Positions 1 through 8,800 of a stretch of 13,914 nt of DNA are shown here, piece by piece (the stretch's first letter is position 1; each line of letters opens with the position of its first letter). Under the pieces are notes generated by a model. The model ran no database searches and was not told the DNA's origin. It was given only the letters and a program-made list of their open reading frames with translations. A program made the position numbers and the translations under genes. The DNA is from Albibeggiatoa sp964388965 (GTDB lineage: Bacteria; Pseudomonadota; Gammaproteobacteria; Beggiatoales; Beggiatoaceae), in NCBI GenBank assembly GCA_964388965.1, contig CAYMCP010000082.1, forward strand, positions 1 to 13,914, read 5' to 3'.

Positions 1-186
1 ATTCATGCCGTATTGCTGTTGTGGATACATGCCGTACATGCCCTGCATACCACTCATTGGGTACATGCCGCTCATACCACCCATACCCTGAGGGTAGTAA
101 TAACTACCGTAGGCACTAGCAATTTGGGGCGCAGCTACTAATGCACTAATTAAAGCAGTGAGACGAGCAGATTTTTTTAAATTCAT
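1..186 (-). CDS. Small secreted Met/Gly/Tyr-rich protein, C-terminus outside window
   Basis: The reading frame is open from an ATG at 186 to the left edge, giving 62 residues with no stop in the window. Residues 1-25 form a clear signal peptide: basic start (MNLKK), hydrophobic core, cleavage after A-S-A. The mature part is low complexity, made of Met, Gly, Tyr, Pro, Gln and Ser with repeated G-M and M-Y steps and a poly-Gln stretch. An in-frame ATG at 198 has AAGG directly against it. The ATG at 186 has AAGGA about 11 nt upstream and starts a better signal peptide, so I chose 186. The product should be exported to the periplasm or beyond. I do not recognise a family. Composition loosely recalls the Gly/Tyr-rich sulfur-globule envelope proteins of sulfur oxidisers. 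The MxxM spacing would also suit Cu(I) binding. Both are inferences. Confidence 0.75.
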   Translation of the reverse strand, partial: MNLKKSARLTALISALVAAPQIASAYGSYYYPQGMGGMSGMYPMSGMQGMYGMYPQQQYGMN

Positions 187-510
187 GCTTTTATCCATCC
201 TTAATATTAAGGTTTTACAAAAAGACCATTTTTATTGTTCTAGCGCGTAACTTGGTTCGCGTAAGCAACCTATCGCAACCTATGTACCACTATCGAAAAA
301 AAATTGTTTATTGATTGATTTAAAATGAAATTTTTGACTTGGCTATAAAAATAATTACCTACTACCAAAACTAGATTTATGTCATTTTGACAGAGTATAA
401 TTTTATGCTTGTAAGAAAAATTTTATTAATTATAAGATGTTAGCGTGTAGTAGTTTATCAGGCAGGCTTTATGTCAACTTGTCATTATATAACTACCGTT
501 TATCCTATGA
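187..510. other. Non-coding AT-rich gap between two minus-strand genes
   Basis: No reading frame with a credible start and ribosome site was found on either strand. It should hold the minus-strand promoter of the gene starting at 186. A 10-bp near-tandem repeat (gcaacctat at 265-273 and 275-283) and the motif pair at 283-312 lie here. No convincing -10/-35 pair was identified. Confidence 0.5.
283..312 (-). promoter_or_regulatory. Upstream motif pair shared with the gene at 593-895
   Basis: Read on the minus strand, AATAAACAA is followed 12 nt later by AGTGGTACA, ending 97 nt before the ATG at 186. The same two 9-mers, in the same order but 21 nt apart, lie upstream of the next minus-strand gene (962-1000). 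Shared order suggests binding sites for a common regulator. This is inferred from only two copies. Confidence 0.35.
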
Positions 511-553
511 TAAAAAAAAGACTAGGAAGTTCGCCCCCAAACCTCCTAGTCTT
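511..553 (-). terminator. Rho-independent terminator of the 593-895 gene
   Basis: A perfect 10-bp stem (518-527 paired with 544-553, AAGACTAGGA/TCCTAGTCTT) encloses a 16-nt loop. On the minus strand it is followed by a run of T (plus-strand A run at 512-519). It starts about 40 nt after the stop codon of the small secreted gene. A second small stem (CTGCT/AGCAG, 554-569) lies between them. The plus strand has no T run after the stem, so the direction is minus. Confidence 0.85.
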
Positions 554-592
554 CTGCTAAAAACAGCAGTCAAATGAGGATGAATATTATTA

Positions 593-895
593 TTACTTGT
601 GCCAATTACGAATGTCGTAACCACCTGTCATACCAGGACGGTTGAAAGGTGTATACCAATTACCTTGGTCATCTAGGAAACTAAGACTATAGGGATAAGG
701 TTTTGAAATACCTGTAACTGCCACGTCATACCACGCTTTAGGCTTTTTAACACCAGTGTCAACAATTTTTGGTGCATCGGCAGGACGTTCGTGTGGTTTT
801 TCACCTGCGACAAATGTTATTTCACCAGCATACGCTTGACTAAATAAGCCACAACACAAAACGACACTGAATAAAGGGATTAATTTTTTTATCAT
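593..895 (-). CDS. Small secreted protein with conserved aromatic C-terminal block
   Basis: The product is 100 residues from the ATG at 895. Residues 1-24 are a signal peptide (basic MIKK, hydrophobic core, cleavage near A-Y-A), so the protein is probably periplasmic or extracellular. The mature part is about 76 residues and rich in Pro, Trp and Tyr. Its C-terminal half has a compact block containing P-Y-P-Y-S-L, DQGNWYTPF, RPGMTGGYDIR and a final N-W-H-K. It looks like a folded domain and not low-complexity sequence. I cannot name the family or a function. A GTG at 901 is in frame (two extra residues), but GAGGAG at 904-909 lies 2 nt from the GTG and an ideal 8 nt from the ATG, so the ATG is preferred. 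It has its own terminator downstream and a candidate promoter upstream, so it is probably monocistronic. Confidence 0.85.
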   Translation of the reverse strand: MIKKLIPLFSVVLCCGLFSQAYAGEITFVAGEKPHERPADAPKIVDTGVKKPKAWYDVAVTGISKPYPYSLSFLDDQGNWYTPFNRPGMTGGYDIRNWHK

Positions 896-903
896 GTTCA
901 CTT

Positions 904-909
904 CTCCTC
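904..909 (-). promoter_or_regulatory. Ribosome binding site that selects the ATG at 895
   Basis: GAGGAG on the minus strand lies 8 nt before the ATG at 895 and only 2 nt before the alternative GTG at 901. This favours the shorter 100-residue product. Confidence 0.8.
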
Positions 910-924
910 AATTAGTAGATAATA

Positions 925-952
925 TTTATAAAAGTTAAGCAAAAGCTTACAA
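925..952 (-). promoter_or_regulatory. Candidate sigma-70 promoter of the 593-895 gene
   Basis: On the minus strand TTGTAA (952-947) is followed 16 nt later by TATAAA (930-925). This would give a leader of roughly 20-25 nt before the ATG. The upstream motif AGTGGTACA (962-970) ends 9 nt before the -35. The hexamers are not perfect and the region is AT-rich, so chance matches are possible. Confidence 0.4.
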
Positions 953-961
953 CGCAAACTG

Positions 962-1000
962 TGTACCACTCACCAGATAGAAAATAAACCTTTGTTTATT
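962..1000 (-). promoter_or_regulatory. Second copy of shared motif pair, with a 7-bp inverted repeat
   Basis: On the minus strand AATAAACAA and AGTGGTACA occur 21 nt apart, matching the pair upstream of the gene at 1-186. The first motif is also half of a perfect inverted repeat, AATAAAC/GTTTATT (983-989 and 994-1000, 4-nt spacer). That repeat could be an operator, or a weak AT-only hairpin ending transcripts from 1260-2531. Confidence 0.35.
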
Positions 1001-1259
1001 AAAGATTACTAATATATAAAAAAATATGGATTATACATTTACACTGTCAGATTGGCAGCCAGCTAAGAAATAAGCTGAATCGTGAGTTAAATTAGTCGGC
1101 AATTTTCGTTTTAAACTTTATGTGGCGGTCGGACGCTGTGCATTAAGTCCATCCAACATAAACTGCAAGAGAATTTGCCACGAATTAAAGCAAAAGTAAG
1201 TCATAATGTAGGTTTGTAGTAGACACAACTCAAATATGTAAAATTTAACCGAATGATTA
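1001..1259. other. Non-coding gap with a possible decayed repeat
   Basis: This lies downstream of the metallopeptidase/VWA gene and upstream of the motif region. No gene is supported. The segment 1127-1150 resembles the GC-rich palindrome at 9001-9019 and may be a degraded copy of a dispersed element. No clear terminator for the 1260-2531 gene is visible. Confidence 0.4.
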
Positions 1260-2531
1260 TTAATTCAACTGTACACGTTGCCCCCAAGGAATCTTATGCT
1301 TACCTTTAATCAGCCAAATGACGGGATAAGTTGGTGTATATTCTGGAAAAATGCCTTCTGCATCAGTGAAATAGACCAATAAATCAGGTTGTTTATCACA
1401 TTTAGCCACGTAATCAAATACCGGACGGAAGTCCGTACCGCCACCGCCTGTAATCGCTAATGGCATTTGAAATTCTTCCCAAGATTCAAATTGCCAAGGA
1501 CACTCTTCAGCTAAGTCTGCGTCGCAGGCAAGTAAAGTGATTTTGGCGCGTAATTGCCCTTTTAAATTATTAATTTCAGTCAGACATTCAGCTATTTCGT
1601 TGTCACTAATTGAGCCGCTAATATCTATTGCAACTGTAATGTTTAATTCTACACTACGCAAACTAGGAAAAATGGCATTACCTTCACGCCGAGAAGGTCG
1701 ACTATAGCTGTAATCATCTCGCGCGGTCATAGTCATATAGCGCGCCAGTAGTGAACGCCAAGGTAAGCGTGGTTGCAATAAGTGATCGATTAATCGTGCC
1801 ATTGCTCCACTTAGTTTACCCGCTTGCATAGCTTGTTGTGTCGCGCCTGCTAAACGTTGTCGCCATTGAGTATCTAAATTTTGTTTTTCGGTATCAGTTA
1901 ATGGCGGTGGTTTATCGGCTAAATTGTTGCTATTGGTTTGTTGCTGTGTCTCTCCTTGATCAGCAAAATTATCACTGCGCTGCGTTTCGTCTAAATGACT
2001 ATTGCCTTGTGCGTCACATTCTTCGCTAGATGGGGCTGTATTATCTGCGCCCTTACCTCCTTCATTGCCTTGTTCTTCACCTTCGTAAATGTGTTTATCC
2101 ATTGGCTCATTGGTATTATTTTCATCAATATAGGGATAAATTTCCTCAGCAGTCATGCCTTTGTAACTTTCTTCAATCCAAACACCCGATGGCGGTATTA
2201 AATTATCTTCCAATAATAAAGGATTAATTGCGTGATCGCAGGCAATATCCCAACGAAATTTGTGACGATGTTCACGTCGTGCGAAGTGTGACAAAGCGCA
2301 ATGCAATGCTTCATGTGCGAGTACAAATTGTAATTGTGCAACGCTCAAATGTTCAACATATTCAGGATTATAGTAAAAATATCGTGCATCAGTCGCCACC
2401 TTTTCGCACCAATCTGGATTAGCCGCTTTCATTGGTAGACGTAATACTAATGCTCCCAAAAAAGGTTTATCTAAAATTAATTGGGTTCGTGCGGCGGCTA
2501 ATTTATTTTCCACATCATGATAGCTATTCAT
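1260..2531 (-). CDS. Putative zinc metallopeptidase with C-terminal VWA-like domain (DUF2201/COG3864 type)
   Basis: The protein is 423 residues and has no signal peptide, so it is cytoplasmic. The N-terminal part (about 1-135) carries HEALH at residues 73-77, a zinc metallopeptidase HExxH motif, followed by a WDIACDHAIN block (94-103) typical of the family. Residues about 138-215 are a Glu/Asn/Gln-rich low-complexity linker. The C-terminal part (about 293-423) is VWA-like: D303-x-S305-G306-S307 (MIDAS-type DxSGS), T361-GGGG-TD and a later FTD at 388-390. Known relatives (DUF2201_N plus DUF2201) are usually encoded beside a MoxR-type AAA+ ATPase and are thought to work with it in protein maturation or stress functions. 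No such ATPase is adjacent here: the upstream neighbour is divergent. The start is well supported by AGGAG 9 nt before the ATG. The protease activity and substrate are unproven for this protein. Confidence 0.9.
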   Translation of the reverse strand: MNSYHDVENKLAAARTQLILDKPFLGALVLRLPMKAANPDWCEKVATDARYFYYNPEYVEHLSVAQLQFVLAHEALHCALSHFARREHRHKFRWDIACDHAINPLLLEDNLIPPSGVWIEESYKGMTAEEIYPYIDENNTNEPMDKHIYEGEEQGNEGGKGADNTAPSSEECDAQGNSHLDETQRSDNFADQGETQQQTNSNNLADKPPPLTDTEKQNLDTQWRQRLAGATQQAMQAGKLSGAMARLIDHLLQPRLPWRSLLARYMTMTARDDYSYSRPSRREGNAIFPSLRSVELNITVAIDISGSISDNEIAECLTEINNLKGQLRAKITLLACDADLAEECPWQFESWEEFQMPLAITGGGGTDFRPVFDYVAKCDKQPDLLVYFTDAEGIFPEYTPTYPVIWLIKGKHKIPWGQRVQLN

Positions 2532-2652
2532 AGAATTTATCTCCTTTTTTGATTTTATTGATATAGCGACTAAACTTAGATAAGCACAAGTTATTCAAAT
2601 GTTTTCAGTCTTCACAGTGATATTTGATAACATTAATTTATGCTATATTCAT

Positions 2653-2673
2653 ATCAATATCAAAAATATTGAT
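2653..2673. repeat. Perfect 8-bp inverted repeat, operator candidate
   Basis: ATCAATAT (2653-2660) and ATATTGAT (2666-2673) are separated by 5 nt. The centre-to-centre distance of 13 bp fits dimeric repressor sites. It sits between divergent genes, about 77 bp upstream of the plus-strand -10 candidate. AT-rich palindromes arise by chance fairly often, so confidence is limited. Confidence 0.35.
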
Positions 2674-2749
2674 TTATTATTACACTTATTATCATCTGTT
2701 CCAATAAACAACACGAGTTAATTTAGTACAAATATTCAACAATTCAGTG

Positions 2750-2755
2750 TATAAT
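2750..2755 (+). promoter_or_regulatory. Candidate -10 element of the exoprotein gene
   Basis: A perfect TATAAT lies about 82 bp upstream of the start codon. No good -35 is found 16-19 bp upstream, so the promoter may depend on an activator. Confidence 0.4.
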
Positions 2756-2836
2756 TTTTGCTTGTAACTTGTTTTTTATACTAAGTTTATTTTAATTTTG
2801 GGTAGGGTTTTTTAGTGATTTTCAAGGAGCACTTTA

Positions 2837-5800
2837 ATGTCATTTCGCCACCTTCTTTTTTATCTTTTTTCACTATTTTTACCATATAGCAACGTTTGGG
2901 CAAATTTTGAAATTTGTAATACCACAGTTGTGCCTATTGAAGCAAATACGATAGAAACAATAGATAGTGTAGAAACAGTGCAACCCATTACGGTATCAAG
3001 TAGCGTCAGTATGACTGATACGACGTTAGGTAACGTTAAAGCAATCGGTGTGAGTCAGCTTGATTTAAAACATGGCAATGTTGGTGAGCTAACATTAAAA
3101 TTAACTCATAATACTAGCGAAGTTATTTTATTACAAACACCCGATACAACCGCAGCAAAACCAGAAGGTTGTGTTGGTAAGGATTTTGACGGAACTGAAA
3201 TTAGCGATAATGGCTTAACTAATGTACAAAATAGTTGTAAAACTGCACAGCCCGCCTATGGCACCACTGATTTCACCCCTAAAAATTCGCTTAGTGCGTT
3301 TACAGGTGAAAAGATAGAGGGTGAATGGACGCTCACGGTTATTGATAGTAATAAATATGGTTCAGGTCAATTAAATAAATGGTGTTTGCAATATACGGTT
3401 GAATCGCAAGCAACAATTAATTTATCACCCGCATCAGGTCAAACTTTAAATTTTGGTAGCGATGTTGTTGTTAATGTTGAATCCAGTGCGCAAGAAATTA
3501 CCCTAGTAGAAACAACCAATTCATTTTCACTCGTCGTTGAAAAAGCAGAGTTCACAGGTACGCATAAAGATAATTTTAAACTGACTTCACATCATATCAC
3601 TAACGATTTTGCAATGATTATTGCACCGGGTACAACACAAACTTATAAAATTGCTTGCACGCCCTCTGGACGCGGTACACGCTCTGCTACGTTTAATCTC
3701 TATACCAATTTACCTACCCCAAATGATAAATTAACTTACGACTTAACTTGTAAAGGTGTAGGTGCGGAGTACAATGATCATGGTGCTGCGGGTCCAATTA
3801 ATTTTGGTAATATTGATTTAGGTGCAACTAGTTCTCAACAAACGATTACGATTAGTGAAAATGGTGATGCTGGGCATCATTTGGAAATTAAAAGTATTGA
3901 GTTAAGTGGTACAAATTCAAGTGATTTTGAAATTTCAGGTAAACCTACAAGTTTTCCACATTTGATTAATCAAGGTTCTGGTAATACGTTAGCACTCGGT
4001 ATTACTTGTAAACCAACAGAAATTGGTGACCTGACTGCTAAATTACGCATAAAAACTAACGATGTAGCGAATGCAACGAATGATTACAATTTAAAATGCG
4101 CCGGCATGGGACCGATTTATGAGTCCTTCCCTGTTCCTGATAGTACCATCAATTTTGGTCAAAACGGGCTGGGAAATACAAGCAAACGTAATATTACTGT
4201 TAAAAATGATGGTAATAAAACTTTAACAATTGAAAGTGTGAGTTTTGCTGCACACGCTGATGTATTTTCGTTGAGTATCACGCTCGGTTTAGATATTTCG
4301 GCTGGGAGTATTGGCGCGTTACCCATTACGTGTGCGTCAGATACGGCAGGCACTTATAGCACTCAAATTGAAGTAACGCATAATGGTGCGAATTCGCCTA
4401 CAAAATATCAAGTTACGTGCGAAACGGCTACAGATACAATTCCTGAATACAGCTCTACACCTCTTATCAATGGGACAATTACAATAGGCAGTGCTGTTAA
4501 TGTTGGGGAAAGTACGGAAGGTAATTTGTACATTTACGAAATTGGTACGGACGCGCTCACAATAGATTTAGCCGAGCCTGCATTGAGCGGTACTGATGTC
4601 AGCGCATTTAGCATTATAAGTCCCACATTTCCGATTACTATGGCGGATGGTAGCACTGCAACAACGGTTAAAATTCAATGCGCGCCAACTCATAAAGGCA
4701 CACATACCGCAACACTCAATTTAGCCCATAATGGAAAAACTGCTCAAAATCCAGCTAGTTATAAGCTAACTTGTGAAGGTAAAGCCCCTATTTATCGTAC
4801 TATTAAGATTGGTGATGTAACTACAGATAGTGTTGGCGGTAAAGTTGATATAGGTGAGGTCGTTGTCGGTGAAACCATTACTAAGAGTTACAAAGTTAAA
4901 AATTCAGGTGATGCGCGTTTAGAAGTGACAAATATGAATATTTCTGGTGCACATGCCAGTGATTTTGCAATAACAAATCCATCTAGTGGTAAGTATGGTA
5001 GAAATGCAAATAACACCCAAACAGTTGAATTAAAATGCACCCCAAAATCCATTAACAAACGCACCGCAACATTGACCGCTACGACTAACGATCCTGCCAG
5101 TCCGACTGTGACTTATGACTTGGAATGTACTGGTAAACGTCCAATTGGCGCGGGATATTATTCCGAACCTAGCGCGAATAGTTTGGTTGAAAGCGGTAAA
5201 GATATTGGTGAGATAAAATTCGGTGCGATACGGGTTGATAGCACAATTGATAAAACTTTAACGATTTCAGAACAAGGTACTGCGGTATTAAAAGTTTATC
5301 AAGGTAGCACATTCATCAGCGGTGCAAATGCGGCTGATTTTCAAGTGACGGATGATTTAGCAAGTGTGTTTAATCAATCAGATAACGGTTTTCACATCAC
5401 AGACGATAGCGGTGAAAAAATAACCTTACATTTGACTTGCAAACCGTCCGCCGTCGGTGAACGAGTAGCTTATTTAAATTTAAAGAGTAATGATAGCGTT
5501 TTCCCTAATCTGACTTATAAAATGACATGTGAAGGTATCGCCCCGCCTGTCATTGAAGAACCCGACGACAAACCAGATGATATTGCAAAAGGAGATTCAA
5601 ACGATACGACTGGCAATGCTACCGTGACTCCGTCGCGCGTGGAACAAAAATTAACCATTCAATTTGAAGGTAATGGTTTTGGTACAGTGACCGTTTTACC
5701 AAATAAAATTGCGTGCAGTAATTACGGCGCATACGAGCAATGTGAAAATCGTTACGCGCAAAATTCTACTTTGCAATTACAAGCAACTGCTAGTAATCAT

Positions 5801-8800
5801 GCCTATTTTGTCGGTTGGAGTAATGGTTGTCACTCAGAAACTTTTGTATTAGATAGTGACAAAACGTGTGTAGCTACATTTGAACGTTTACCACAATATA
5901 GCTTAAATGTGGAAATCGTCGGCGCGGGAATTGTCAATGCAGCGCAATATCCAGATTTTAATTGTCAATTAGAACAATGTGTTATAAATGATTTGCTACA
6001 GGATAGCACCGTTAATTTACAACCTACAGCATCGGAGGGATGGTTGTTTACAGGTTGGGAAGGCGATTGTACTAGCGATGGTCAAGTGACGATCACAGCG
6101 AATAAAACTTGTCGTGCCATTTTCATTACCCAATCCGCAGCACAAGCTAACGTTAAATTTTCCGTAGGCATTCGTGTTGGTAATGGTGTAGTACAATCTG
6201 ATTCTGGATTGAATTGTCACAATAACGTGGGACTGTGTGCGGGTGATTACGCGCCGAATACAATTATAAATATCGTAGCGATACCTGATGCAGCGTATGT
6301 TTTTTCTGGTTGGATGGGTGATTGTGTTCACGCGGGAAATAGCACCAGCCACAGTTTACAATTAACTAAACCAGAAACACATTGTATGGCAGATTTTAAA
6401 ATACCATTACCTTCTATACTACCTGCTCAACCTAACATTCCCCATGAGCCAGAACCGCCAACTGAAATCAATAAACCTGAAGTAGACACATCTGAAGAAG
6501 TGGATACACCTGAAGTAGATGCGTCTACAGAAACACCTAAGATAATATGTCTTACAGAGGGACGTTTAAATTATGCGTGTGATGCTGAGGGGCAAACCGT
6601 GCAAAAATTAACCATATTAGCAACTGGCAGTATCAGCAACACCATAATCGAAGGTGAAATTGACAATCAAGGTTGGGTATCCAGTAGTACAGTCAAATCA
6701 ACAGGTAAAATTTCTGGTGGGATTTTGACTGGTCAAACCATCGTTGAAGAAGGTGGCGTATTGGAAAATATTACCCTAAGAGGTGATTTAATTGATGGCG
6801 GTACATTACGTGGCGACATTCGCAATGAAAGTTCTGTTAGCGGCATCATTCAAAATGTACACTTGGCGCCTAAGAGTAAAATTACTGGTGGCTATATCGC
6901 AGGCACAATCAATGGTGATGCAAATTCAACTTGTCGCCCGACAGCACGTTTAGAAAATTTAGTTGTATTAGCTGAAACTGTATTAAATCACGTTGTGATT
7001 GGTGAAGCAGTAAAATTTGCACATGGCGTTGAATTTGGTGATTGCGTAATCGTTGCTGATGGTAAAGTTTACCGTCCAGATCAAGATAAAATGGATGAAA
7101 ACGGCATAATCCACCTAGCCAAAAATTCTTACGTGAGCAATGGTGAATTAAACGGCAATTTTATTGGTAATAAGGACGGTTTGCCGCTACTGGAAAATGT
7201 CACTATTGGAAAAAATAGCACAGTCGATAATGTGATTTTAGGTCATGACATTGTTAATCTTGGTGAAGTGACTAATTTTGAATTACGCGGTATTCATTTT
7301 ACAGGTGGTACAATTGGTGGTGAAATTAATGCGCTACGCGGCGGTACAATTAAAAATGTCACCTTGCAGCCCAATACCAAAATTAATGGTGGTAATTTTA
7401 CCGGCAAAATTAAAGGCAATCCTGATGCACCTGCAACGATTAGTAATGGTTTTATTACGGCTAATGCGTGTATCAGCAATGTTATTTTAGCAGAAGGAAC
7501 GGCTATTGCGGATGGTGCTTGTATTGGCGATAACGTTATTAATCAAGTATCTGAACAACAACATCAAGCCACACCCGAAATCGAAGCGATGTTACAAGTC
7601 AATCCAAATGGTCAATTGATAGGCACAGATGCGACTTTTGACCCGCGTGTTGCTATATGTGATATTCCGCGTACTAATAATACTTTATTATCCAAACGTG
7701 ATGCAAAAAGTGTTGAATTACAAGCATATATTGGTGTTGATCCGATACATCAAGGTTTAGCGGGTGAGATGTTGATGGTTATGCGACATAATTTTAATGG
7801 TACGATTAGTGACATGATGAAATTACCAGATGACTCTTGGACTGAATGGCATGACGGTATGAATATTGTTGCTTTTCAAACTTTCGATGCGTTGCCAGCA
7901 GGTATTGATACGCTTGTTTTTAAAGGTGATTTTGGTAAAGTACGAGGTGAAATTATTGTATTTATGGGCTATCGTCTAACAGATGGTACGATAGTATACA
8001 ACGGTGGTGAGCCATTACGTGTATTTATTGATACAACGCCTGACACATGCTTAGTATACGCAATTCACGATGAAGGTTTAAATGAAACGCAACCTGTGAT
8101 TATTGACTTGAGTGTTGGTCTTGACGGTGATATGCGTTTGCTAGGTACAGAGCGCACTTTCTACGGCTACGATATTGAAGGTATGGAATTGCACCCGGAT
8201 GATGATAATTTATTACTTGGTACCGCTGGTGACGACGCTAATATTTACGGCAAAGAGCAAGATGCCCATTTATATACTATCAATAAAACGACTGGGAAAA
8301 TTAATAAAGTGGGGCAAATTGCTAGCAGTGATGGCAGTATTAAATTTGAACAAGTAGCCGGTATTGCCCTTCATCCAGTGACTAAACAGCTTTGGGGATG
8401 GGGCATTGTGAATAGTAAAAACAAATTTATGGCAATTATTCACATCGATCACACAACGGGCATAGCGCAAATTCACAAACAATTTGAGCATAATCAAGCC
8501 AATAACGTCACAGGTCTAACTTGGAGCTATGATGGTAAGGTAATGTTTATGTCTAGTGAGGATCGTTTATGGCGTTACAATCCAAACACGCAACAAATGA
8601 AAGTCACATGTGAAGGTATCAGCGACCAAGTTGTTAATTTCCTCAAGGCGCGTAATGACGTGGCACAACTCAAATTAATTGGCTATAAAAAAGGTGAAAT
8701 CGAAGGTTTAGACATTCAGCCTAATGGTTGGTTATTGATTGGGATTGATTATCAGGCTTCAACTGCGAGTAGTATTGTTGCGTATGACGCAGAAACATGT

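Larger units (their letters stand above)
2532..2836. promoter_or_regulatory. Divergent intergenic control region
   Basis: This 305-bp AT-rich region separates the minus-strand metallopeptidase/VWA gene from the plus-strand exoprotein gene and must carry both promoters. For the minus strand, TTGTGC with TATATC 18 nt downstream (within about 2562-2591) is a weak candidate. It also contains the inverted repeat at 2653-2673 and related TTGATA/TATCAA half-sites near 2618-2631. No reading frame is supported. Confidence 0.5.

Noticed and set aside
387..401. TTGACA and TATAAT on the plus strand
   Set aside because: The two boxes are only 3 nt apart, so they cannot form one promoter, and no gene lies downstream on that strand.
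1083..1199. Short open stretch on the plus strand reading like a protein C-terminus (...CALSPSNINCK...)
   Set aside because: No start codon or SD, closed by a stop just upstream; at best a fossil or part of a decayed repeat.
1838..2422. Several overlapping plus-strand ORFs of 60-70 codons
   Set aside because: They are antisense to the well-supported metallopeptidase/VWA gene, have no SD, and have unrelated, biased composition.
6017..6352. Minus-strand 111-codon ORF
   Set aside because: Antisense to the Cys-rich repeats of the exoprotein; no SD and no recognisable features.
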